From NCBI RefSeq assembly GCF_004791165.1, contig NZ_SRUZ01000002.1:657866-721865 (forward strand): 64,000 nt of DNA, given 5' to 3'. The stretch is from Mesorhizobium sp. M8A.F.Ca.ET.218.01.1.1 (GTDB lineage: Bacteria > Pseudomonadota > Alphaproteobacteria > Rhizobiales > Rhizobiaceae). A program made the translations under genes and the position numbers. Positions 53,156 to 61,986 of this stretch are shown piece after piece; position 1 is the first letter of the stretch, and the number at the start of each line of letters is the position of its first letter. Under the pieces are notes generated by a model. It did not search any database, was not told the DNA's origin, and saw nothing but the letters and a program-made list of their open reading frames with translations.

Positions 53156-54577
53156 ATGCTGCAGGTAAGACAGGATGCTCTCGACGAGCGGTTCCGGCTA
53201 CAGCGCGCCGCTTTCGAGAAGCAACCCTTTGCGGACCTTGGCCCGAGGAAAGACCGTCTCAAACGCCTGCTGGCGCTGACCGAGCGGCATGAGAGCGAAA
53301 TCTGCGCCACGATCGACGCTGACTTCGGCGGCCGCTCGGCGCATGAGACCCGTCTTGCGGAACTGTTCGTCGTGCGCGCCGGCATTCGCCATGCCCTTGC
53401 GCATGTCGGCGGCTGGATGCGGGAGCGTCGTGTCGCCACCACCTTGCCCTTCTTGCCGGGCAAAAACCGCCTTCTGCCGCAGCCACTTGGGGTGGTCGGC
53501 GTCGTATCGCCCTGGAACTACCCCTTTCAGCTCGCCGTGGCGCCGGTCACGGCGGCCCTCGCCGCCGGCAACCGCGTCCTGGTAAAGCCTTCCGAATTGA
53601 CGCCTGCTTTCTCCGAACTGCTGGCCAGACTGGCCGGCGAGCACTTCGCCCCGGATGAACTCAGCGTCATCACCGGCGATGCCGAGATGGGCAAGGCCTT
53701 CGTCTCGATGCCCTTCGACCACCTGCTGTTCACCGGCTCGACCGCGGTCGGACGCCAGGTCGCCATCGCCGCCGCCGCCAACCTGACCCCGGTCACGCTC
53801 GAACTCGGCGGCAAGTCGCCGGCGATCCTCGACCCTTCCTGCGATCTCGACGCGGCAACAGCCAGCGTCGCCTATGGCAAGCTGCTGAATGCCGGGCAGA
53901 CCTGCATCGCGCCGGATTATCTGCTGGTGCCCAAGGGACAGGCAGCCACGGTCGCTGCCAAGCTCGCAATCGCGGTGGCGCGGCTCTATCCCTCGCTGCG
54001 CGACAACCCCGACTATACCGCCATCATCAGCGACCGGCATTACCAGCGCCTGCGCGCCATGATCACGGAAGCCCGCGAGGCCGGCGCCGATATCACCGAG
54101 ATCAACCCGGCCGGCGAAGATCTCGGCAATACGGGCCGGAAGCTTTTGCCGACCCTGGTCAGCAACGCCGGGCCGGACCTGCGGCTGATGCGCGAGGAGA
54201 TTTTCGGCCCGGTGCTGCCGATCGTCGAATACGCCACGGTCGACGACGCCATCGACTATGTGAACCGGGCCGACCGGCCGCTGGCGCTCTACTGGTTCGG
54301 GCGCGACAGCGGCAACCGCCGGCGAATCCTGCGCGAGACCGTCGCCGGCGGCGTCACGATCAACGACTGCATGCTGCATCTGGTGCAGGAGAACCAGCCC
54401 TTCGGCGGTGTCGGCGCCAGCGGCATGGGTGCCTATCACGGCGAGTGGGGCTTCCGCACCTTCAGCAAGGAGAAGCCGGTCTTCCAGCAGTCGCGCTTGA
54501 GCGCGGGAGCCCTTCTGCGCCCGCCCTATGGCAGGACGTTCGAACGGCTTTTCGGCCTGCTCAGGCGCATCACCTGA
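53156..54577 (+). CDS. Coniferyl-aldehyde-dehydrogenase-like NAD(P) aldehyde dehydrogenase
   Basis: A 473-residue member of the aldehyde dehydrogenase superfamily, closest by eye to coniferyl aldehyde dehydrogenase (CalB). Visible parts are VVGVVSPWNYPFQLA (cofactor-site Asn-Tyr), HLLFTGSTAVGRQV, the catalytic Glu in VTLELGGKSPAI, and the catalytic Cys in NAGQTCIAPDY. The C-terminal motif EIFGPVLPI is also present. The short C-terminus typical of this subgroup is present. The ATG at 53156 follows GGGAGG. A terminator at 54671 ends the transcript. It would oxidise aromatic or long-chain aldehydes in the cytoplasm; the substrate is not certain. Confidence 0.9.
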   Translation: MLQVRQDALDERFRLQRAAFEKQPFADLGPRKDRLKRLLALTERHESEICATIDADFGGRSAHETRLAELFVVRAGIRHALAHVGGWMRERRVATTLPFLPGKNRLLPQPLGVVGVVSPWNYPFQLAVAPVTAALAAGNRVLVKPSELTPAFSELLARLAGEHFAPDELSVITGDAEMGKAFVSMPFDHLLFTGSTAVGRQVAIAAAANLTPVTLELGGKSPAILDPSCDLDAATASVAYGKLLNAGQTCIAPDYLLVPKGQAATVAAKLAIAVARLYPSLRDNPDYTAIISDRHYQRLRAMITEAREAGADITEINPAGEDLGNTGRKLLPTLVSNAGPDLRLMREEIFGPVLPIVEYATVDDAIDYVNRADRPLALYWFGRDSGNRRRILRETVAGGVTINDCMLHLVQENQPFGGVGASGMGAYHGEWGFRTFSKEKPVFQQSRLSAGALLRPPYGRTFERLFGLLRRIT

Positions 54578-54670
54578 CACGCATTAAGTTTATATTCACC
54601 ATGATCCGGCAGGTTTCCGGTTCTGCGGTGATGTTTTGAGTACCGCGGCGCCATTGGCGCCCAGGCAACA

Positions 54671-54702
54671 AACCCGCGCTTCCTTGGAAGTGCGGGTTTT
54701 TT
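54671..54702 (+). terminator. Rho-independent terminator after aldehyde dehydrogenase
   Basis: A 13-base-pair stem (AACCCGCGCTTCC with GGAAGTGCGGGTT, one G-U pair) with a 2-base apex is followed by a run of T. It separates two convergent transcripts and could also serve the hexuronate operon on the minus strand. Confidence 0.85.
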
Positions 54703-54730
54703 CATTGGCCGGGAAATCTCGCCGGCCCGG

Positions 54731-55075
54731 TCAGGCGAGAAAATCGGCGCGGTGTGGCGTGAAACTGTCGACCAGCCGTCCCGCCTCCAGCGCCCTGACG
54801 CCGTGCACCAGGCCGGACGGCACGATGAAGCTGCCGCCGGTCTCGAGGATTGCGGTCCGTCCGTCGATGGTCACCTCGAAACGGCCTTCGGCGACATAGC
54901 TTGCCTGGACGTGGGGGTGCGAATGCAGCGCGCCGACGCCACCCTTGTCGAAGCCGAATTCGACCATCATCAATTCGTCGGTGGACAGCAGCACGCGACG
55001 GCGATTCCCGTCCAGGGTCGGCGTCCAGGCACCCTCGCCGGCTTGCGCGAAGATTTTCGGATCGGTCATCGTCAT
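54731..55075 (-). CDS. kdgF: KdgF-like cupin (unsaturated uronate processing)
   Basis: A 114-residue single-domain cupin. The metal-binding HSHPHVQASY supplies two His and a Gln, and PSGLVHGVRA supplies the last His. Proteins of this type next to kduI/kduD are KdgF, which speeds linearisation of 4,5-unsaturated galacturonate to 4-deoxy-5-keto-hexosuloseuronate. The start at 55075 follows GAGG, five bases after the kduD stop. It is the last gene of the operon. Function is inferred from size, fold and neighbours. Confidence 0.8.
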   Translation of the reverse strand: MTMTDPKIFAQAGEGAWTPTLDGNRRRVLLSTDELMMVEFGFDKGGVGALHSHPHVQASYVAEGRFEVTIDGRTAILETGGSFIVPSGLVHGVRALEAGRLVDSFTPHRADFLA

Positions 55076-55079
55076 CTCC

Positions 55080-55844
55080 TCACCGCGCCAGCCAGCCGCC
55101 GTCCACCGGCACCACCGCGCCATGCATGTAGTTCGAGGCCGGTGCCAGCAGGAAGACGGCGGCATCGCCAATGTCTCCCGGCTCGCCCCAGCGCCCGGCG
55201 GGAATGCGCCCGAGGATGGCGGCACTGCGGTCGGGATCGGCACGCAGCGCCTGCGTGTTGTTGGTCTCGATATAGCCCGGCGCTATGCCGTTGACGTTGA
55301 TGCCTTTCGCCGCCCACTCGCAGGCGAGCAGACGGGTGATGCCGAGCACGCCATGCTTTGACGCCGTGTAGGACGCGACGCGGATGCCGCCCTGGAAACT
55401 CAGCACCGAGGCGATGTTGACGATCTTGCCCTGGCGCCCGTCTGCCAGGACGCGCCGGGCAAAGGACTGGCTGAGCAGGAAGACCATCTTCAAATTGACA
55501 TCGATGACATCGTCCCAATCGGTCTCCGTCAGGTCGACGGCATCGGCGCGCCGGATGATGCCGGCATTGTTGACCAGCCCGTCGAGCGGCCCGCTTTCGT
55601 CCCAGACACGATCGAGCATCGGTCCGGCCGCTCCGGTGTTGGCAAGGTCGGCGGCGACCGCCTTGAATTCGCCGCCCAGAGCCGCGACCTTGCTCGCCGT
55701 ATCGGCCATCGACGAGCGGCCGACGCCGATCACCGCGCCGCCGGCGCGCGCGATGGAGACCGCGATGCCTTGGCCGATCCCGGTGTTGGCGCCGGTGACC
55801 AGGATGCGTTTGCCGGCCAGGCTGAAGGCAGTGAGGTCGCTCAC
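55080..55844 (-). CDS. kduD: 2-dehydro-3-deoxy-D-gluconate 5-dehydrogenase (SDR family)
   Basis: A 254-residue short-chain dehydrogenase. The cofactor motif is VTGANTGIGQGIAVSI (residues 15-30), NNAG is present (GLVNNAGIIRR), and the catalytic Ser...Tyr-x-x-x-Lys are in NIASVLSFQGG and YTASKHG. KduD reduces or oxidises DKII/KDG in pectin breakdown. It overlaps kduI by four bases and precedes kdgF by five, which strongly supports the KduD assignment over other SDRs. Confidence 0.9.
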   Translation of the reverse strand: MSDLTAFSLAGKRILVTGANTGIGQGIAVSIARAGGAVIGVGRSSMADTASKVAALGGEFKAVAADLANTGAAGPMLDRVWDESGPLDGLVNNAGIIRRADAVDLTETDWDDVIDVNLKMVFLLSQSFARRVLADGRQGKIVNIASVLSFQGGIRVASYTASKHGVLGITRLLACEWAAKGINVNGIAPGYIETNNTQALRADPDRSAAILGRIPAGRWGEPGDIGDAAVFLLAPASNYMHGAVVPVDGGWLAR

Positions 55845-56692
55845 CGCAGCGCGTCCATGGCCACGGCATCGACATCGGTGTAGTCGACATTGTCGCCCGC
55901 CATCGCCCAGATGAAGGCGTAGTTGGACGTGCCGGCGCCCGAATGGATCGACCAGCCCGGCGACAGCACCACCTCTTCGTTGCGCATGACGATATGGCGC
56001 GTCTCGTCCGGCTCGCCCATGAAATGGAAAACGCGCGCCGCCTCGGGCAGGTCGAAATAAAGATAGGCCTCCATGCGGCGGTCATGCACATGGCACGGCA
56101 TGGTGTTCCAGATAGAGCCCGGCGCCAGCTGCGTCATGCCGACGACGAGCTGGCAGGTCTTTGTTCCCCCGGCGTGGATGAACTGGAAGATCGAGCGCTC
56201 GTTGCAGGCCTCCTTGCTGCCGAGATCGAGGCGCTTGGCGTCATCGAGGCGGATCAGCCGGCTGGGATGAGCCTGATGCGCCGGGGCGCTGAGCAGATAG
56301 AACTTGGCGGGGTCGTCTTTATCTGCCGAAGCGAATGCCACATCGCTGGAGCCCATGCCGAGATAGAGCATGTCGCGCGCCCGCAGGTCGAAGGACTGGC
56401 CGCCGGCTTCGATCGAGCCGGCGCCGCCGATATTGACGGCGATCAATTCGCGCCGATCGAGAAAACCTTTGGTGCCGGTCGGCTTGATCGCTTCCAACGG
56501 CAATGCCGTCGCCACCGGCACGGCACCGCCGACGATCATCCGGTCGTAGTGGGTGTAGGTCAGGCTGATCCGGCCAAGCTGGAAGAGATCGTCGATATGG
56601 AAATTATGGCGCAGTTCGTCCGTTCCCATGGCGGCGGCGGCCGCCGGATCGATGGCGAAGCGCGATTTGTAGTCTGTGTGGTTCTGGCTCAT
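55841..56692 (-). CDS. kduI: 5-keto-4-deoxyuronate isomerase
   Basis: KduI isomerises 4-deoxy-L-threo-5-hexosulose uronate (DKI) to DKII. The 283-residue cupin-like protein has the zinc-binding segment PCHVHDRRMEAYLYFD, the family blocks LTYTHYDRMIVGGAVP and GFLDRRELIAVNIGG, and the C-terminal SPGWSIHSGAGTSNYAFIW. The ATG at 56692 is chosen because it gives the usual KduI length; a longer upstream frame overlaps the GntR gene antisense-free region without family similarity. It lies 22 bases after the gntR stop. Confidence 0.93.
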   Translation of the reverse strand: MSQNHTDYKSRFAIDPAAAAAMGTDELRHNFHIDDLFQLGRISLTYTHYDRMIVGGAVPVATALPLEAIKPTGTKGFLDRRELIAVNIGGAGSIEAGGQSFDLRARDMLYLGMGSSDVAFASADKDDPAKFYLLSAPAHQAHPSRLIRLDDAKRLDLGSKEACNERSIFQFIHAGGTKTCQLVVGMTQLAPGSIWNTMPCHVHDRRMEAYLYFDLPEAARVFHFMGEPDETRHIVMRNEEVVLSPGWSIHSGAGTSNYAFIWAMAGDNVDYTDVDAVAMDALR

Positions 56693-56714
56693 CTCTGTCC
56701 TGACTTCCGGTGGA

Positions 56715-57488
56715 TCATTCGCCGGCGGCGGCCCTGGTCGAACTGGCGTAATAGGCCTGCCGCGCCTGCAGGCGTTCGCGGTAGCGCTGCTGGCTGGCGC
56801 CGAGATGGGCACGCATCGCCTCGCGCGCGGCCTCGGCATCGCCCGCCGTGATCGCGTTCAGGATCACCAGATGCTCTCGCTGCAGCCCGCGCTGGTAGCT
56901 GTCGGACTGCACCAGCTCGGTCGACCAGGGCGAGGTCACGTCGCACGGAATGGCGCGCCGGCCGAGCACGTCGAGCATCTCGACATAGAACGGATTGTTG
57001 GTGGCGCTGGCGATGGCGCGATGGAAGGCGAGATCGGCGGGTCCGGTCGGCTGGCCGTCGAGTAGCAGCCGCTCGAACTCGAAGAAGGCTTCCTGGATCG
57101 CCGCTTCCTGCGCGGCGTTGCGGCGGATGGCGGCGAGCCCGGCCGATTCGATCTCGATCGCCAGCCGCACCTCGAGCACGTTGAGCGCGATCGAATCCTT
57201 GGCCCCCATGTCGGCAGCCAGCGCCCCGAACATGGTCGAGATGTGCTCGGTGACGAAGACACCCGCCCCCTGCCGCGGCTCGACAAGGCCGTCAGCGGCA
57301 AGCTTGGCCATCGCCTCGCGGATGACGGTGCGACTGACGCCGAAGGTCTCGGTCAGCTGGCCCTCGGTCGGCAGCTTGTGGCCGGGCAGGATTTCACCCG
57401 CATGCAACTGCTTGCGGATCGCCGCCACGACGGTTTCCGACAGTTTGGGTTTTCTCTCGACCCTGAGGTCGTTTGCGATATCGGACAC
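56715..57488 (-). CDS. GntR-family (FadR/FCD subfamily) regulator of hexuronate genes
   Basis: A 257-residue regulator. The N-terminal winged helix-turn-helix contains LPTEGQLTETFGVSRTVIRE followed by KLAADGLVEPRQGAGVFV (residues about 36-78). The C-terminal FCD ligand domain contains RLAIEIESAGLAA, AFHRAIASATNN and HLVILNAITAGDAEAAREAM, with metal-binding Asp/His positions. The start is a GTG at 57488 with AGGAG eight bases ahead. It lies inside the operon between dctM and kduI, so it is autoregulated. Its target is probably the inverted repeat between uxaC and uxuB. UxuR/ExuR-like function is inferred from context. Confidence 0.88.
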   Translation of the reverse strand: MSDIANDLRVERKPKLSETVVAAIRKQLHAGEILPGHKLPTEGQLTETFGVSRTVIREAMAKLAADGLVEPRQGAGVFVTEHISTMFGALAADMGAKDSIALNVLEVRLAIEIESAGLAAIRRNAAQEAAIQEAFFEFERLLLDGQPTGPADLAFHRAIASATNNPFYVEMLDVLGRRAIPCDVTSPWSTELVQSDSYQRGLQREHLVILNAITAGDAEAAREAMRAHLGASQQRYRERLQARQAYYASSTRAAAGE

Positions 57489-57499
57489 CTGGTGATCTC

Positions 57500-58780
57500 C
57501 TAATGGAACAGGCTCGGCAGCCACAATGAGATTTCCGGTATGTAGGTGACAAGCATCAGCACCACGAAGGCGGCGCCATAGAATGGCCAGATCGAGCGCA
57601 TCGCCGTCCAGATCGGAATGCGGCCAATGGCGCAGCTGACGAACAGGACCGCGCCAACCGGTGGCGTGCAAAGGCCGATGCCGAGATTGAGGATGAGGAT
57701 CACGCCGAAATGCACAGGATCGACGCCATAGGCCATGACCACCGGCAGGAAGATCGGCGTCGTGATGATGATCAGCGGCGACATGTCCATGAAGGTGCCG
57801 AGAATGAGCAGCACGATGTTGATCAACAGCAGGATGACCAGCTTGTTGTCGGATACCGACTGCAGAAAGGCGACTAGCGCCGCCGGCACCCTGAGATAGG
57901 CGAGCAGCCAGCCGAAGGCCGCCGCGCAGCCGATAATCATCAGCACCATGGCGGTGGTCCGCACCGAGGCCGTCGTCGCCGCGACGAAGTCACCCCAACT
58001 CATCGAGCGGTAGATGATCAGCGTGACCAGGAAGGCGTAAACGATAGCGATGCAGGAGCTCTCGGTCGCGGTGAAGATGCCGGACCTGACGCCACCGAAG
58101 ATGATGGCGATCAGGATAAGGCCCGGAATGGCGGCGACAAGCAGCTGCAAGGCCCGGCCGAAGCCCGCGAAGGGCTCCGTCGGGTAGCCGCGGCGGCTGG
58201 CGACCCAATAGGCCGTTATCATCAGCGACAGCGCCAGCAGCAGACCCGGCAACACGCCAGCCGTGAACAGATCCGCGATCGAGATACGGCCGCCGGCCGA
58301 AATCGAGTAGATGATCATGTTGTGCGAAGGCGGGATCAAAAGCGCGATGATGGCGCCGACCGAGGTGATGTTGACGGCGTAGTCGATGCCGTAGCCGCGC
58401 GCCTTCATCTGCGGGATCATCAGCCCGCCGACGGCCGACGCGTCCGCCACCGCCGAGCCGGAAATGCCGCCGAACATGGTCGACGCCGCGATGTTGACCT
58501 GCCCCAGACCGCCGCGCAAATGGCCGACCAGTGAGCCTGCCAGCGCGACCAGCCGCGCGGCGATGCCGCCACGCACCATGAGGTCGCCGGCGAAGATGAA
58601 GAAGGGTATGGCCATCAGCGAAAAAACGCTGACGCCGGAATTGAGCCGCTGGAACACCACGACCGGCGGAAGGCCTAGCGTGAGGATCGTCGCGAAGCTG
58701 GCGACGCCCAGACAGAACGCGATCGGCGTGCCGATGACCAGCAGGAACACGAAGGTGCCGAAAAGGACCATCAAGGCCAT
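57500..58780 (-). CDS. dctM: TRAP transporter large permease (DctM type)
   Basis: A 426-residue protein with about 12 membrane helices, the ion-coupled transport subunit of a TRAP system. Family features include LNSGVSVFSLMAIPFFIFAG near the N-terminus, GGISGSAVADASAVGGLMIP (the conserved hairpin), PPSHNMIIYS, and the C-terminal NLGIGLCTPPVGAVLFV. It follows dctQ by 3 bases. With DctP and DctQ it imports a uronate with Na+. The general TRAP label is secure; the substrate is inferred from the neighbouring enzymes. Confidence 0.93.
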   Translation of the reverse strand: MALMVLFGTFVFLLVIGTPIAFCLGVASFATILTLGLPPVVVFQRLNSGVSVFSLMAIPFFIFAGDLMVRGGIAARLVALAGSLVGHLRGGLGQVNIAASTMFGGISGSAVADASAVGGLMIPQMKARGYGIDYAVNITSVGAIIALLIPPSHNMIIYSISAGGRISIADLFTAGVLPGLLLALSLMITAYWVASRRGYPTEPFAGFGRALQLLVAAIPGLILIAIIFGGVRSGIFTATESSCIAIVYAFLVTLIIYRSMSWGDFVAATTASVRTTAMVLMIIGCAAAFGWLLAYLRVPAALVAFLQSVSDNKLVILLLINIVLLILGTFMDMSPLIIITTPIFLPVVMAYGVDPVHFGVILILNLGIGLCTPPVGAVLFVSCAIGRIPIWTAMRSIWPFYGAAFVVLMLVTYIPEISLWLPSLFH

Positions 58781-58783
58781 GGT

Positions 58784-59371
58784 TCAGACCTCCTCGCCGG
58801 TTGCATGGATGTCGGCGTCGACGGGCAGGCCGGCAAAACGCCCGGCCAGCCGTTCCAGTGAAAACAGGCAGACCAACGCGCCTCCCAGGATGACCGGCAG
58901 GAAGCTGACGCCGCCCGGCAGGGCGAGCGAAGGCATCACCGTATTCCAGGTCAGCCTCGCCAGTTGCACGCCGTAGACGATCATGCCGGCGCCGAAGGCC
59001 AGCACGACAAGATCGGAAATGCTGCGCAGCACCGCCTTGGCCGAAACAGGCAGGACATAGAGCAATACGTCGAAGCCCAGATGCGTGCGCTCGCGCACGC
59101 CGACGGCCGCACCCAGGAAGATGAACCAGCCCATCAGCAGCACCGAGAAGGATTCCGTCCAGCTCGGCGAGCGGTTCAGCATGTAGCGCGAGAAGACCTG
59201 CCAGAAGATGATGATCGTCATCAGCGTCAGGCCGGCGCCGCTGACCCACAACGCCAGCCGGGCAAGCCCGGAGAGAACGCGCTCGGCAGCGAGCCAGAAG
59301 CCTCTCGTGGCAGGGGCGTCCGAAGGCAGCGCAGGAGTCCTCGCGCTGCCTGACCTGTTAGCCCCGTTCAT
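58784..59371 (-). CDS. dctQ: TRAP transporter small permease (DctQ type)
   Basis: A 195-residue membrane protein with four predicted helices and the DctQ hallmark [20 protein letters not shown] then [13 protein letters not shown]. It overlaps dctP by four bases at its start and lies just before dctM. The N-terminal 30 residues are hydrophilic. It stabilises the large subunit and docks the binding protein. Confidence 0.9.
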   Translation of the reverse strand: MNGANRSGSARTPALPSDAPATRGFWLAAERVLSGLARLALWVSGAGLTLMTIIIFWQVFSRYMLNRSPSWTESFSVLLMGWFIFLGAAVGVRERTHLGFDVLLYVLPVSAKAVLRSISDLVVLAFGAGMIVYGVQLARLTWNTVMPSLALPGGVSFLPVILGGALVCLFSLERLAGRFAGLPVDADIHATGEEV

Positions 59372-60345
59372 TTCTCGGCCTGTATCTTCGCCGCCAGATC
59401 CTTCAGTTCCGGCGTCGACAAATATTTGTCGTAGACCGGCTTCATTGCGTCGATCAGCGGCTGCTTGTCGATCTCGCTGACCTTGACGCCGGCCTTCTCG
59501 ACGATGTCGCGCGACTTCTTCTCCTGCGCGTCCCAGAGCTCGCGCATCTTCACGACGCTGTCCTTGGCCGCCTGCCGCACGATCGCCTGGTCTTCCGGCG
59601 ACAGCTTCTCCCAGCTTGCCTTCGACATGACCAGCACTTCCGGCACGATCTGGTGCTGGTCCATGGTGTAGTGCTTGGCCACTTCGTAGTGCTTGGCGGA
59701 TTCGAAGCTCGGCCAGTTGTTCTCGGCGCCGTCGATGACGCCGGTCTGCAGCGCCGAGTAGACCTCGCCATAGGCCATCGGCGTGGCATTGGCGCCAAGC
59801 GCGTTGACCATGTCGACGAACACGTCGGACTGGATGACGCGGAACTTCATGCCTTTCATGTCCGCCATCGAGGTGATGTCCTTCTTGGTGTTGTAGAAGG
59901 AACGCGCGCCGGAATCGTAGAAGGCGAGGCCGACGAGGTCATGCGCCTCGAACGCCTTGAGTATCTGGTCGCCGATCGGCCCGTCCATGACATGGCGCAT
60001 GTGCTCGACCGAGCGGAACATGTAGGGCAGCGACGGCACGGCGGTTTCCGGCACGATACCGTTGAACGGTCCCATCGAGACACGGTCGAGGTCGATGACC
60101 CCGGCCTGGGTCTGCTCGATCGTGTCCTTCTCCTCACCGAGCTGCGCCGAGTGATAGACCTCGATCGAATAGCGGCCGGCGGTGCGCTGCTTGATGAGGT
60201 CGCCCATGTACTTGACCGCTTCGACGGTCGGATAGCCGTCCGGATGGGTATCCGAGGATCGCAGCACGGTCTCGGCATTTGCAATGCCGATCAGCAGCGA
60301 ACCGAAGGCGAATGTGGCCGCCGTCAATTTCGAAAAATGCAACAT
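59368..60345 (-). CDS. dctP: TRAP transporter solute-binding protein (DctP type)
   Basis: A 325-residue periplasmic binding protein. A signal peptide is visible (residues 1-24, ending in [10 protein letters not shown]). Family signatures are [49 protein letters not shown], the conserved Arg in [20 protein letters not shown], and [13 protein letters not shown]. Uronate-binding TRAP proteins share this pattern. The ATG at 60345 follows GGGAGG. It lies between uxaC and dctQ in the same operon. Confidence 0.93.
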   Translation of the reverse strand: MLHFSKLTAATFAFGSLLIGIANAETVLRSSDTHPDGYPTVEAVKYMGDLIKQRTAGRYSIEVYHSAQLGEEKDTIEQTQAGVIDLDRVSMGPFNGIVPETAVPSLPYMFRSVEHMRHVMDGPIGDQILKAFEAHDLVGLAFYDSGARSFYNTKKDITSMADMKGMKFRVIQSDVFVDMVNALGANATPMAYGEVYSALQTGVIDGAENNWPSFESAKHYEVAKHYTMDQHQIVPEVLVMSKASWEKLSPEDQAIVRQAAKDSVVKMRELWDAQEKKSRDIVEKAGVKVSEIDKQPLIDAMKPVYDKYLSTPELKDLAAKIQAEK

Positions 60346-60379
60346 GACTTCCTCCCTTTGAAAAATCGGAGCGTCCCGT

Positions 60380-61792
60380 TCAGAGCCGGTACGCCGTCTT
60401 GGCGAGCGTGTAGGCAAGCTCCTTCGCGAGTTCATGAGCCTCGTCCTCGCGCAGCCTGTGCTCGGCGACGAGGCGCGCCAGGAACGCGCAGTCGACCCGC
60501 CGCGCCACGTCGTGACGGGCCGGGATCGAGGGAAAGGCGCGCGTGTCGTCGTTGAAGCCGACGGTGTTGTAGAAGCCGGCGGTCTCGGTGGTCATCTCGC
60601 GGAAACGGCGCATGCCTTCCGGGCTGTCGTGGAACCACCAGGCCGGCCCGAGCTTCAGCGCCGGGTAGACGCCGGCCAGCGGCGCCAGCTCGCGCGCGTA
60701 ACTGCTCTCATCCAGCGTGAACAGAATGACGGTCAGGTCGCGCTCGAGCCCGACGCAGTCGAGCAGCGGCTTCAGCGCCGTCACATAATCGGTGCGGGTC
60801 GGGATATCGAAGCCTTTGTCCCTGCCGAATTTCTGGAAAATTCCAGGCGAATGATTGCGCCAGGAGCCGGGATGAATCTGCATCACCAGCCCGTCATCCC
60901 GGCTCATCTTGGCCATTTCGGTCAGCATCTGGGCGCGAAACAGCTTTCGTTCACGCTCGTCCTGCGAGCCGGAGCGAATCCGGTTGAACAGCTCCTGCGC
61001 CGCAGCATCGGAAAGGTTGGCGGTCTCGGCCGTAGGATGGCCATGATCCGACGAGGTCGCGCCGAAGCTCTTGAACAAGGCGCGCCGCTGGCGGTGCGCG
61101 TCGAGATAGCCGGCCCAGGTCCCGGTGTCGCACCCGGTGATCTCGCCGAGCCGGTCGAGATTGACCGAAAACCCCTCGAAATCGGGATCTATGACGGCGT
61201 CCGGCCGATAGGCGGTGACGACGCGGCCCTCCCAGCCGCTGTCGCCGATCATCTGGTGCCATTTGAGATCGTCGAGCGCACCTTCGGTCGTTGCGATGAC
61301 CTCGATGTTGAAGCGCTCGAACAGGGCGCGGGGGCGGTAGTTCTCCCACTGCAGCACCGTCGCGATCGTGTCGTAATGGCGATCTGCGGTTGCGGCGCTC
61401 AACGGCTCTTCGATGCTGAACAGATGCGCAAGCACATGGTCGAACCACAGCCGGGTCGGCGTGCCACGGAAGAGATGATAGTGCTCGGCGAACAGCCGCC
61501 AGATCGCCCTGCCATCGGTCTCGACGGGCGCGCCATCGAGCGTTGGCACGCCGAGAGCCTCCAGCCGCACGCCCTGGCTGAACAGCATGCGAAAAATATA
61601 GTGGTCCGGCACGATGAGCAGTTGCGCGGGATCGGGGAACGGCTCGTTTAGCGCATACCAGCGCGGGTCGGTGTGGCCGTGCGGGCTGATGATGGGCAGG
61701 TCCTTGATGCCGGCGTAGAGATCGCGGGCGATCGAGAGCGGACGCGCCTCGGCTGGAAACAGCAAATCCGCATTCGTCAGTGCCACGGGCAT
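60380..61792 (-). CDS. uxaC: Glucuronate (uronate) isomerase
   Basis: UxaC converts D-glucuronate to D-fructuronate and D-galacturonate to D-tagaturonate. The 470-residue amidohydrolase-fold protein has the metal motif [14 protein letters not shown], then [40 protein letters not shown] and a late [15 protein letters not shown]. It is the first gene of the minus-strand operon. The ATG at 61792 lies directly against GGGAGG; the in-frame GTG two codons later (61786) has better spacing and may be the true start. Divergent from the uxuB-like gene. Confidence 0.95.
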   Translation of the reverse strand: MPVALTNADLLFPAEARPLSIARDLYAGIKDLPIISPHGHTDPRWYALNEPFPDPAQLLIVPDHYIFRMLFSQGVRLEALGVPTLDGAPVETDGRAIWRLFAEHYHLFRGTPTRLWFDHVLAHLFSIEEPLSAATADRHYDTIATVLQWENYRPRALFERFNIEVIATTEGALDDLKWHQMIGDSGWEGRVVTAYRPDAVIDPDFEGFSVNLDRLGEITGCDTGTWAGYLDAHRQRRALFKSFGATSSDHGHPTAETANLSDAAAQELFNRIRSGSQDERERKLFRAQMLTEMAKMSRDDGLVMQIHPGSWRNHSPGIFQKFGRDKGFDIPTRTDYVTALKPLLDCVGLERDLTVILFTLDESSYARELAPLAGVYPALKLGPAWWFHDSPEGMRRFREMTTETAGFYNTVGFNDDTRAFPSIPARHDVARRVDCAFLARLVAEHRLREDEAHELAKELAYTLAKTAYRL

Positions 61793-61833
61793 CCTCCCAG
61801 GGTCGCTATCGGTAGGGTTGGCTGGAAATAATG

Positions 61834-61866
61834 TCAACATACAAAAATTGGATTGTTGTATGATGA
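61834..61866. promoter_or_regulatory. Inverted-repeat operator between uxaC and uxuB
   Basis: TCAACATACAA (61834-61844) and TTGTATGATGA (61856-61866) form an imperfect inverted repeat (10 of 11 positions) with an 11-base spacer, in the 194-base divergent intergenic region. Its AT-rich, ATACAA/TTGTAT half-sites resemble operators of FadR-type GntR repressors. It is the best candidate site for the regulator encoded at 56715-57488. Confidence 0.65.
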
Positions 61867-61986
61867 CTTTTGAGCAATGCTGAGCATTGTCGGCAGGCGC
61901 CGCCGATGTTACGCCGCTTGCGATCCGCCCGTGGCTCACCAGCCATCCCATGACCAGCCGTTCCCCGAGATGAGTGCCGCAAACCG

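Noticed and set aside
53198-54580. 460-residue minus-strand open frame
   Set aside because: Antisense shadow of the aldehyde dehydrogenase gene.
60434-61651. 405-residue plus-strand open frame
   Set aside because: Antisense shadow of uxaC; composition is typical of GC-driven spurious frames.
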